From: Saccharothrix sp. ST-888
GTDB taxonomy: Bacteria; Actinomycetota; Actinomycetes; Streptomycetales; Streptomycetaceae
Length of the DNA stretch: 5,087 nucleotides
Direction: 5' to 3'
Assembly (NCBI RefSeq): GCF_000955975.1
Contig: NZ_JYJF01000200.1
Span: forward strand, 1-5,087
How positions within the stretch are numbered: position 1 is the stretch's first letter; each line of letters starts with the position of its first letter. Both the position numbers and the translations under genes were made by a program. Of the stretch, positions 1-5,087 are shown one piece after another. The notes below the pieces were generated by a model, which made no database searches, was not told where the DNA came from, and saw nothing but the letters and a program-made list of their open reading frames with translations.

Positions 1-911
1 TGGCCCTGGTGGGCCTGGGCATCCTGGTCCTGCTCTTCCTGGCGGCCTACGTCGGCCCGCTGTTCGACAAGTACGACTACACCTTCCACGACTACATGGC
101 CTTCAACGCCGCGCCCAGCGGCGACCACTGGTGGGGCACCAACCAGGGCGGCCAGGACCTCTTCGCGCTCACCATGCGCGGTCTGCAGAAGTCCCTGGTG
201 ATCGGCCTGCTGGTGGGCGTCATCACCACCCTGGTCGCCGCGGTCGTCGGCGCCGTCTCGGCGTACTACGGCGGCTGGATCGACCGGGTCCTGATGTGGG
301 GCGTCGACCTGCTGCTGGTGCTGCCCAGCTTCCTGATCATCGCCGTACTCTCGCCGCTGTTCCAGAAGGCCAGCTGGCTGATCTTCGTGGTGCTGCTGGC
401 GGCGTTCGCCTGGATGATCACCGGCCGCGTGGTGCGCTCGATGACGATGACCCTGAAGGACCGGGAGTTCGTCAAGGCCGCCAAGTACATGGGCGTGCCG
501 GGACCGGTCATCATCTTCCGGCACATCCTGCCGAACATGGCCTCGCTGCTGATCATCGACGCGGTGATCCAGGTCGGCGCGGCGGTCATCGGCGAGAGCG
601 GCCTGTCCTTCCTGGGCTTCGGCATCCAGGCGCCGGACGTCTCGCTCGGCACGATCATCGCCGACAACACCACCAACGCCCCGACCTTCCCGTGGCTGTT
701 CTACTTCCCGGCCGGCTGCCTGGTGCTGATCGGTATCGCGGTCTCCTTCATCGGTGACGGCCTGCGGGACGCCCTCGACCCGAACGCCTCCGGCGCCAAG
801 GCCAAGGCCAAGAAGCTCAAGAAGACCGGTGAGACCAAGGCCGGCGCGACCAACCTGTCCAACCAGCTGCAGGGCCCGAGCACCTCTACCGATGTGCTGA
901 GCACCTCATGA
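1..911 (+). CDS. dppC: DppC-type peptide ABC transporter permease, 5' end outside window
   Basis: Inner-membrane permease of a dipeptide/oligopeptide importer, expected to pair with a DppB-type partner. The frame is open from base 3 through the window edge, so the GTG at 9 is internal and some N-terminal residues are missing. Counting from that GTG: a first membrane helix (about 1-19), then the subfamily motif GTNQGGQDLF (43-52), then helices at about 62-87, 94-117, 122-142, 180-200 and 229-249. The EAA loop that docks on the ATPase lies at about 153-176 (REFVKAAKYMG...HILPN). ESGLSFLGFG (196-205) and DGLRDALDPN (250-259) are DppC-family hallmarks. After residue 260 comes a polar, lysine-rich tail of about 40 residues, beyond the usual family end. 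The stop codon overlaps the next ATG as ATGA. The peptide specificity cannot be read from the sequence, so the symbol is a family label. Confidence 0.93.
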   Translation, partial: ALVGLGILVLLFLAAYVGPLFDKYDYTFHDYMAFNAAPSGDHWWGTNQGGQDLFALTMRGLQKSLVIGLLVGVITTLVAAVVGAVSAYYGGWIDRVLMWGVDLLLVLPSFLIIAVLSPLFQKASWLIFVVLLAAFAWMITGRVVRSMTMTLKDREFVKAAKYMGVPGPVIIFRHILPNMASLLIIDAVIQVGAAVIGESGLSFLGFGIQAPDVSLGTIIADNTTNAPTFPWLFYFPAGCLVLIGIAVSFIGDGLRDALDPNASGAKAKAKKLKKTGETKAGATNLSNQLQGPSTSTDVLSTS

Positions 912-1285
912 CGGCCGCGAACGACTCCTCGCAGCCCTCGGACAGCACCCGTACCAAGGAAGGACTCCGACCGGTGACCGACACCCGGCTGGACCAGGCT
1001 CAGCCCATCCTCGAAGTCAGCGACCTGCAGGTCTCGTTCCCCAGCGAGGCCGGCGAGGTGCGCGCCGTGCGCGGCGTCTCGTACGCCGTCCGCCCCGGCG
1101 AGGTGCTGGGTATCGTCGGCGAGTCCGGCTCCGGCAAGTCGGTGTCCTCGATGGCCGTGCTCGGCCTGCTGCCCGACAGCGCCGCGGTCTCCGGCTCGAT
1201 CAAGCTGGGCGGCCGTGAGCTGCTCGGCCTCTCGGACAACGAGATGTCCAGGATCCGCGGCAAGGACATCGGCATGGTCTTCTAG
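908..1285 (+). CDS. N-terminal fragment of the fused ATPase, ends at amber codon
   Basis: This is the piece translated before the amber stop: 125 residues from ATG 908, or 103 from GTG 974. It holds the Walker A motif (71-78) and the first beta-rich part of domain 1, ending in GMVF just before the Q-loop. It lacks the signature, Walker B and H-loop, so it cannot form a functional ATPase alone. Start choice: ATG 908 overlaps the permease stop but has no recognisable ribosome binding site. GTG 974 (codon 23) has a strong one. Codons 18, 19 and 21 (gaa, gga, cga) end in A, unlike the surrounding GC3 pattern, which suggests this stretch is leader rather than coding. I favour GTG 974 and give the longer form as the outer bound. 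Confidence 0.6.
   Translation: MTAANDSSQPSDSTRTKEGLRPVTDTRLDQAQPILEVSDLQVSFPSEAGEVRAVRGVSYAVRPGEVLGIVGESGSGKSVSSMAVLGLLPDSAAVSGSIKLGGRELLGLSDNEMSRIRGKDIGMVF
956..964 (+). promoter_or_regulatory. Ribosome binding site for GTG 974 of the ATPase gene
   Basis: AAGGAAGGA sits about nine bases before GTG 974, in frame with the ATPase. It is a good match to the purine-rich Shine-Dalgarno consensus. The bases before ATG 908 (GAGCACCTC) are not. This site argues that translation starts at 974, which leaves a 62-base gap after the permease stop rather than an overlap. Confidence 0.65.
1283..1285 (+). other. In-frame TAG replacing the Q-loop glutamine codon
   Basis: The local protein reads GMVF, stop, DPLSAL. 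The paired position in domain 2 reads QIVFQDPMAAL, with CAG at 2348-2350, so a single C-to-T change at 1283 explains the stop. The Q-loop glutamine helps bind the catalytic magnesium and couples ATP hydrolysis to the permease, and it is nearly invariant in ABC ATPases. The restored sequence would be CCAGG (1282-1286), and the changed base is its inner cytosine. Confidence 0.92.
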
Positions 1286-1435
1286 GACCCGCTGTCCGCG
1301 CTCACCCCGGTCTACAGCGTCGGCACCCAGATCGTCGAGGCCCTGCAGATCCACCAGGAGCTGAGCAAGGAGAAGGCCCGCGAGCGCGCCGTCGAACTGC
1401 TCGACCTGGTCGGCATCCCGGACCCGCGGCGCCGG

Positions 1436-3058
1436 GTGGACAACTTCCCGCACGAGTTCTCCGGCGGCATGCGCCAGCGCGCGATGATCGCCATGGCGAT
1501 CGCGAACGACCCCAAGGTGATCATCGCCGACGAGCCGACCACCGCGCTCGACGTGACCATCCAGGCCCAGGTGCTCGAAGTCCTGAAGAAGGCCCAGGAC
1601 GTCACCGGCGCCGCCATTGTGATGATCACTCACGACCTCGGTGTGATCGCCGGCTTCGCCGACCGCGTCCAGGTGATGTACGCGGGCAAGCCGGTCGAGG
1701 CCGGCACCGTGGACGAGGTGTACTACACGCCCCGGATGCCGTACACCATCGGCCTGCTGGGTTCGATCCCGCGCCTGGACGACACCGAGCGCCGCGCGCT
1801 GACCCCGATCGAGGGCACCCCGCCGTCGATGGTCGAGCTGCCGCAGGGCTGCCCGTTCGAGGCCCGCTGCCCGATCGCGATCGAGCGCTGCCGCGAGGTG
1901 GAGCCCATGCTGTCGGTCAAGGAGGGCAACACTCACCCGACCGCCTGCCACCGCAGCCACGAGCTGGGCAACGCCCTCGACCCGGACACCATCTACCCGG
2001 TTCCCGAGGTCCCCGCCGTCTCCGCGCTGGAGCAGCGCCCGCGCGCCGAGCGTACGACCGTCCTCGAACTCGACAACCTGACCAAGCACTTCGCGCTCAG
2101 CAAGGGCGCGATCGTCAAGCGCAAGGTCGGCGTGGTCAAGGCCGTCGACGGTATCTCGCTGGACATCCGCGAGGGCGAGACGCTCGGTCTGGTCGGCGAG
2201 TCCGGCTGCGGCAAGACCACCACCCTGCTGGAGATCCTGGACCTGCCCAAGGACCAGGTCGGCACCGTCACGGTCTTCGGCAAGGAGACCAAGAGCATGG
2301 ACCGGGCCGACCGCAAGGCGCTCCGCCGGGACATGCAGATCGTCTTCCAGGACCCGATGGCCGCCCTGGACGCCCGGATGCCGGTCGGCGACATCCTCGC
2401 CGAGCCGCTGAAGACCCACGGCTGGGAGAAGGTCAGGATCGCCGCCCGGGTCCCCGAGCTGCTGGAACTGGTCGGCCTCAAGCCCGACCACGCCGACCGC
2501 TACCCGCAGGAGTTCTCCGGCGGCCAGCGCCAGCGCATCTCGATCGCCCGCGCCCTGGCCCTGGAGCCCAAGCTGGTCGTCCTGGACGAGCCCGTCTCGG
2601 CCCTGGACGTCTCCATCCAGGCCGGCGTGCTGAACCTGCTGGACGAGCTCAAGAACAAGCTCGGTCTCAGCTACCTGTTCGTCGCCCACGACCTCTCCGT
2701 GGTCCGGCACATCGCCGACCGGATCGCGGTGATGTACCTCGGCCGTATCGTCGAGATCGGCGACACCGAGTCGATCTTCGAAGCACCCTCCCACCCGTAC
2801 ACCCAGGCTCTGCTCTCCGCCGTACCGCTCCCCGACCCACGCAAGGAGCGCGAGCGGACCCGGATCCTGCTCACCGGTGACCTGCCCAGCCCGGCCAACG
2901 TGCCGAGCGGCTGCCGGTTCCGCAACCGCTGCCCGAAGTACCTCACCCTCAGCGAGGACGAGCAGCTGCGCTGCCGCGACGAGGACCCCGCGAGCGACCG
3001 GCTCGGCGCCGACCACTCGGCCGCCTGCCACTACGCCCGTGCCCTCGAAGTGATCTGA
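1436..3058 (+). CDS. C-terminal fragment of the fused ATPase, possible reinitiation product
   Basis: After the amber stop, the first in-frame ATG or GTG is GTG 1436, with ATG 1469 next. Neither has a convincing ribosome binding site, so efficient internal initiation is doubtful. If made, the 540-residue product would lack Walker A and the Q-loop of domain 1, but keep its signature, Walker B, H-loop and cysteine cluster plus all of domain 2. Domain 2 is complete: Walker A, Gln481, FSGGQ, Glu561 and His594 in full-length numbering. In an ABC dimer each site pairs Walker A of one half with the signature of the other. At best one composite site, domain 2 Walker A with domain 1 signature, could survive. 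An automatic pipeline would probably report this span as a separate ATP-binding protein; I read it as the 3' part of one broken gene. Confidence 0.6.
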   Translation: MDNFPHEFSGGMRQRAMIAMAIANDPKVIIADEPTTALDVTIQAQVLEVLKKAQDVTGAAIVMITHDLGVIAGFADRVQVMYAGKPVEAGTVDEVYYTPRMPYTIGLLGSIPRLDDTERRALTPIEGTPPSMVELPQGCPFEARCPIAIERCREVEPMLSVKEGNTHPTACHRSHELGNALDPDTIYPVPEVPAVSALEQRPRAERTTVLELDNLTKHFALSKGAIVKRKVGVVKAVDGISLDIREGETLGLVGESGCGKTTTLLEILDLPKDQVGTVTVFGKETKSMDRADRKALRRDMQIVFQDPMAALDARMPVGDILAEPLKTHGWEKVRIAARVPELLELVGLKPDHADRYPQEFSGGQRQRISIARALALEPKLVVLDEPVSALDVSIQAGVLNLLDELKNKLGLSYLFVAHDLSVVRHIADRIAVMYLGRIVEIGDTESIFEAPSHPYTQALLSAVPLPDPRKERERTRILLTGDLPSPANVPSGCRFRNRCPKYLTLSEDEQLRCRDEDPASDRLGADHSAACHYARALEVI

Positions 3059-3201
3059 CCCCCACCGAGCTGCGCCTCAGGCGCCTTGCACCACCAGCAC
3101 CGCCCAAGCACCGCCGCATCTCAAGCTCCACCGGCACCACCCGTCGCCTCGACGCTGCCGGGCCTACTCACCGATATCCGTACACCACCAGGGGGAACCC
3201 C
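3059..3201 (+). other. Intergenic gap between ATPase and binding-protein genes
   Basis: This 143-base stretch has no coding sequence that I can support. Near its start is a small inverted repeat, GCGCCT-C-AGGCGC (3072-3084), which folds at best as five GC pairs with a three-base loop and has no T-run. It is a weak terminator candidate. From about 3088 to 3140 the plus strand is rich in C and A and poor in G, with four GCACC pentamers at 3088, 3097, 3108 and 3134. That composition resembles a Rho-loading region or simply an unstructured leader. I found no convincing -10/-35 pair, so whether the lipoprotein gene has its own promoter is undecided. Confidence 0.5.
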
Positions 3202-3204
3202 TTG
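3190..3204 (+). promoter_or_regulatory. Ribosome binding site and TTG start of the lipoprotein gene, within a small hairpin
   Basis: AGGGGG (3190-3195) is the Shine-Dalgarno element, six bases before TTG 3202. It decides the unusual TTG start, because no other in-frame start gives a proper signal peptide. The same bases fold as AGGGG (3190-3194), loop GAA (3195-3197), CCCCT (3198-3202), five pairs that cover most of the binding site and the first base of the start codon. Whether this fold limits translation is inference. Confidence 0.6.
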
Positions 3205-4899
3205 AAGCACAACCGGATCCCGGTCGCGCTGGTCGCCACCATCGCCGCCGCCTCGCTGTCCCTCACCGCCTGCTCCAGCAGCAAGAGCGACTCGGGTGCC
3301 CCGGCCGCCTCCGAGGCGCCGAAGATGACCCAGAGCGCGATGAACACCAAGGACCGTGCCGACCTGAAGCAGGGCGGCACCCTCAACTGGGCCATCGACC
3401 AGCTCTCCTCGCAGTGGAGCCCGATCGAGGCGGACGGCAACGAGACCTCCACCACCGATGTCATGAAGGCGCTCATGCCGACCTTCTGGCGCTCGGACGC
3501 GGGCGGCACCCAGACCCCGAACAAGGCGTACCTGCTGGATGCCAAGGCGGAGACCAAGGACGGCAAGCAGGTCGTCACCTGGACCCTGAACCCGAAGGCC
3601 AAGTGGTCCGACGGCACCCCGATCACCTGGCAGGACATCGACGCCAACGTCAAGGCGCAGAACGGCCAGAACAAGGACTTCAAGGCCACCTCGACCACCG
3701 GTTTCGACCAGGTCGAGAGCGTCGTCAAGGGTGCTGACGACTACCAGGCGATCATGACGTTCAAGACGCCGTACTCCGAGTGGCAGTCGATGTTCAACAA
3801 CGCCGCCAACGCGCCGCTGATGCCGGCGAAGTACGTCGCCACCCCGGACGTCTTCAACACCGCGTACGTGGACAAGATCCCGGCCACCGCCGGTCCGTTC
3901 AAGCTGGACAAGATCGACCAGACCGCGAAGACCGTCACCGTGGTGGCCGACCCCAACTGGTGGGGCGACAAGGCCCAGCTGGACAAGATCGTCTTCAAGG
4001 CGATGGACACCAACACCATGCCGCAGGCGTTCGCCAACGGCGAGGTGGACTTCTACAACAACGGCCCGGACGCCTCCGGCTTCAAGCAGATCCAGGCGAC
4101 CAAGGACGGCGAGGTCCGCGAGGCCGGCGGCCCGAACTACCGCCACATCATGCTCAACGGCAAGAGCCCGATGCTGACCGACCCGAAGGTCCGCGCCGCC
4201 ATCTTCCAGGCCGTCGACCGCTCGACCATCGCCAAGTCGGACCTGAACGGCCTGGGCTGGCCGGCCGAGCCGATGAACAACCACTTCCTGGTGCCCGGCC
4301 AGAACGGCTACAAGGACAACTCGGGCGGCCTGAGCAAGTTCGACCCCGAGGCCGCCAAGAAGGCCCTGGACGACGCCGGCTGGAAGATGGACGGCGACGT
4401 CCGCAAGAAGGACGGCAAGGAGCTCGCGCTCAAGTTCGTCATCCCGGCCGGTGTCAGCGTGGCCACCAACGAGGGCTCGATGCTGACCCAGATGCTGCAG
4501 CAGATCGGCGTCAAGCTCACCATCTTCACCGCCCCGTCGAACGACTTCTTCGACAAGTACGTCTACAAGTTCGACTTCGACATGACCGCCTTCTCGCTGA
4601 TCGGCACCCCGTTCCCGGCCGGTTCCTCGACCGCGAACTACGCCCAGAACGGTGGCGCCAACTACACCCAGGTCGGCAGCGACGCCCTGGACAAGGCGAT
4701 GAACGACGCCGTCGCCGCCCCCACCACGGACGCCGAGTTCGCCGCGATCAACCAGGCGGACACCGAGGCGTGGAAGGTCTCCGCTCTGCTCCCGCTGTAC
4801 CAGCGCCCCGCCATCTTCGGTGTGAAGAAGGCCGTCGCCAACCTCGGTGCCCCGGGCCTCGCGGACTACGTCTACGAGAACATCGGCTTCACCAAGTGA
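3202..4899 (+). CDS. Peptide ABC transporter substrate-binding lipoprotein (SBP_bac_5 / DppA-OppA family)
   Basis: Extracytoplasmic receptor of the importer, 565 residues, tethered to the outer face of the membrane. The N-terminus is a lipoprotein signal: MKHNR, a hydrophobic stretch (6-20), then lipobox LTAC with Cys24 as the only cysteine in the protein, followed by a Ser/Ala-rich linker to about 55. The family-5 binding fold follows: GGTLNWA (58-64), KWSDGTPITWQDI (134-146), GPFKLDKID (231-239), and VRAAIFQAVDRS (330-341), which matches the family's conserved VRqAixxAiDR segment. The length is typical of the family. The gene follows the ATPase by 143 bases on the same strand and is likely part of the same operon, perhaps with extra expression control in the gap, since binding proteins are usually needed in excess. 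It ends in tandem in-frame stops (TGATGA). Reading frame and codon use are intact, unlike the ATPase gene. The peptide ligand is unknown; some family members bind non-peptide ligands such as nickel or sugars. Confidence 0.94.
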   Translation: MKHNRIPVALVATIAAASLSLTACSSSKSDSGAPAASEAPKMTQSAMNTKDRADLKQGGTLNWAIDQLSSQWSPIEADGNETSTTDVMKALMPTFWRSDAGGTQTPNKAYLLDAKAETKDGKQVVTWTLNPKAKWSDGTPITWQDIDANVKAQNGQNKDFKATSTTGFDQVESVVKGADDYQAIMTFKTPYSEWQSMFNNAANAPLMPAKYVATPDVFNTAYVDKIPATAGPFKLDKIDQTAKTVTVVADPNWWGDKAQLDKIVFKAMDTNTMPQAFANGEVDFYNNGPDASGFKQIQATKDGEVREAGGPNYRHIMLNGKSPMLTDPKVRAAIFQAVDRSTIAKSDLNGLGWPAEPMNNHFLVPGQNGYKDNSGGLSKFDPEAAKKALDDAGWKMDGDVRKKDGKELALKFVIPAGVSVATNEGSMLTQMLQQIGVKLTIFTAPSNDFFDKYVYKFDFDMTAFSLIGTPFPAGSSTANYAQNGGANYTQVGSDALDKAMNDAVAAPTTDAEFAAINQADTEAWKVSALLPLYQRPAIFGVKKAVANLGAPGLADYVYENIGFTK

Positions 4900-4922
4900 T
4901 GACCGCTCGGCTCTGAGCCGCT

Positions 4923-4969
4923 CAACGGGACGGGCCCGGAGGGATTTTCCCTCCGGGCCCGTCCCGTTG
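4923..4969. terminator. Strong bidirectional hairpin terminator
   Basis: A perfect 22-bp inverted repeat: left arm 4923-4944, loop TTT 4945-4947, right arm 4948-4969, very GC-rich. No T-run follows on either strand, which is common for actinobacterial terminators. It lies 23 bases past the lipoprotein stop and 6 bases past the stop of the minus-strand gene, so it can end transcripts from both sides. Confidence 0.93.
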
Positions 4970-4975
4970 TCCGTG

Positions 4976-5087
4976 CTACGCCGCCACCCGCACCGCGGCG
5001 AAGTGGCAGGCCGACTCGTGGGCGGCCCGGCCCTCCAGCGAGGGCACCGCGAGCAGCGGCACCTCGGTCGAGCACCGCTCCTCCGCC
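4976..5087 (-). CDS. C-terminal end of a second oligopeptide-type ABC transporter ATPase (partial)
   Basis: Only the last 36 codons plus TAG (complement of 4976-4978) are inside the window; the rest lies to the right. The minus-strand reading is AEERCSTEVPLLAVPSLEGR followed by AAHESACHFAAVRVAA. The pattern Arg-Cys, Glu-x-Pro-x-Leu, about 18 residues, then Ala-Cys-His matches the end of oligopeptide-family ATPases. It parallels ERCREVEPML...TACH (326-348) and the C-terminal SAACH of the fused ATPase in this same window. The gene is convergent with the operon and shares its terminator. The family call rests on a short tail, so it is likely but not certain. Whether it belongs to a second full transporter cannot be seen here. 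Confidence 0.72.
   Translation of the reverse strand, partial: AEERCSTEVPLLAVPSLEGRAAHESACHFAAVRVAA

Larger units (their letters stand above)
908..3058 (+). pseudogene. Fused double-domain peptide ABC transporter ATPase (DppD-DppF type) with in-frame amber stop
   Basis: This gene would encode a 716-codon cytoplasmic ATPase carrying both nucleotide-binding domains of the importer, replacing separate DppD and DppF. The frame is broken only by TAG at codon 126. Domain 1 (about 34-350): Walker A GESGSGKS 71-78, stop at the Q-loop, signature FSGGM 184-188, Walker B with catalytic Glu209, D-loop 213-215, H-loop His242, then the oligopeptide-family C-terminal region with Cys315, 321, 328 and 347. 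Domain 2 (about 385-716): Walker A GESGCGKT 430-437, intact Q-loop Gln481, signature FSGGQ 536-540, Walker B with Glu561, D-loop 565-567, His594, and Cys669, 675, 689 and 707. There is no frameshift, no second stop and no drift in codon use, so the lesion looks recent or artefactual. Single-chain double ATPases of this kind are common in actinobacterial peptide importers. A working protein would need readthrough or correction of the codon. Confidence 0.85.

Noticed and set aside
1283..1285. TAG as a pyrrolysine or other recoded amino-acid site
   Set aside because: Nothing in the window suggests pyrrolysine machinery, which is not expected in this group of organisms. The residue expected here is glutamine, so a point mutation is simpler.
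701..3031. A 776-codon open frame on the minus strand opposite the ATPase gene
   Set aside because: It mirrors the codon phase of a GC3-rich gene, has a low-complexity Asp/Gly/Leu/Val/Arg-rich protein with no domain, and lies opposite a well-supported ATPase. It is a composition shadow.
3072..3084. GCGCCT-C-AGGCGC inverted repeat as a real terminator after the ATPase
   Set aside because: The usable stem is only about five pairs with no T-run, weak next to the 22-bp hairpin at the operon end. Such short repeats arise by chance in GC-rich DNA.
3088..3138. Four GCACC pentamers as an operator array
   Set aside because: Spacings of 9, 11 and 26 bases are irregular and the unit is short in C-rich DNA; no known operator is recognised.
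3121..4284. A 387-codon open frame on the minus strand opposite the lipoprotein gene
   Set aside because: Same composition effect: repetitive Val/Gly/Arg/Leu/Asp protein, no motif, fully antisense to a well-supported gene.
3780..4916. A 378-codon plus-strand frame overlapping the lipoprotein gene
   Set aside because: The product is an Arg/Gly/Gln/Pro-rich low-complexity sequence from the wrong phase of a GC-rich gene.
4872..5075. A 67-codon minus-strand open frame across the terminator
   Set aside because: It runs through the hairpin and overlaps the ATPase tail, which reads better in another minus-strand frame. The protein is low-complexity Arg/Gly/Ala.
1..5087. CRISPR array, tRNA or rRNA genes, insertion sequences
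   Set aside because: No regularly spaced repeats, no recognisable tRNA or rRNA sequence, and no transposase or flanking inverted repeats were seen.

Overview
The window comes from a very GC-rich actinobacterium. Third codon positions are almost all G or C, start codons include GTG and TTG, and I saw no TTA codon in any of the reading frames called here. Streptomyces or a close relative such as Kitasatospora is the best guess. No marker gene in the window fixes the genus.

Layout: the plus strand carries most of one peptide-importer operon of the DppABCDF/Opp type. It begins inside a DppC-type permease (1-911, 5' end missing). This is followed by a double-length ATPase gene (908-3058), which fuses the two nucleotide-binding domains usually encoded by dppD and dppF. 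A 143-base gap (3059-3201) leads to the substrate-binding lipoprotein (3202-4899, TTG start). A perfect 22-bp hairpin (4923-4969) closes the operon. Beyond it, the last 36 codons of another gene run on the minus strand (4976-5087). They look like the C-terminus of a second oligopeptide-family ATPase, so two peptide-transporter loci probably face each other across a shared bidirectional terminator. The partner permease DppB presumably lies just upstream of the window.

How the genes work together: the lipoprotein captures peptide outside the membrane and hands it to the DppB/DppC channel. The fused ATPase would supply both nucleotide-binding sites on the cytoplasmic face. The ATPase gene, however, is interrupted. 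Codon 126 (numbering from 908) is TAG, exactly where the Q-loop glutamine of the first nucleotide-binding domain belongs. The frame continues undisturbed on both sides, and every other motif of both domains is intact. As written, the importer has no complete ATPase, although its permease and binding protein look healthy. This fits a very recent C-to-T nonsense mutation, a sequence error, or (less likely) amber readthrough.

I see no sign of an unknown biological system. The points that deserve attention are the Q-loop amber codon, the cysteine quartets in both halves of the ATPase, the small hairpin over the lipoprotein start site, and the convergent second ATPase tail.
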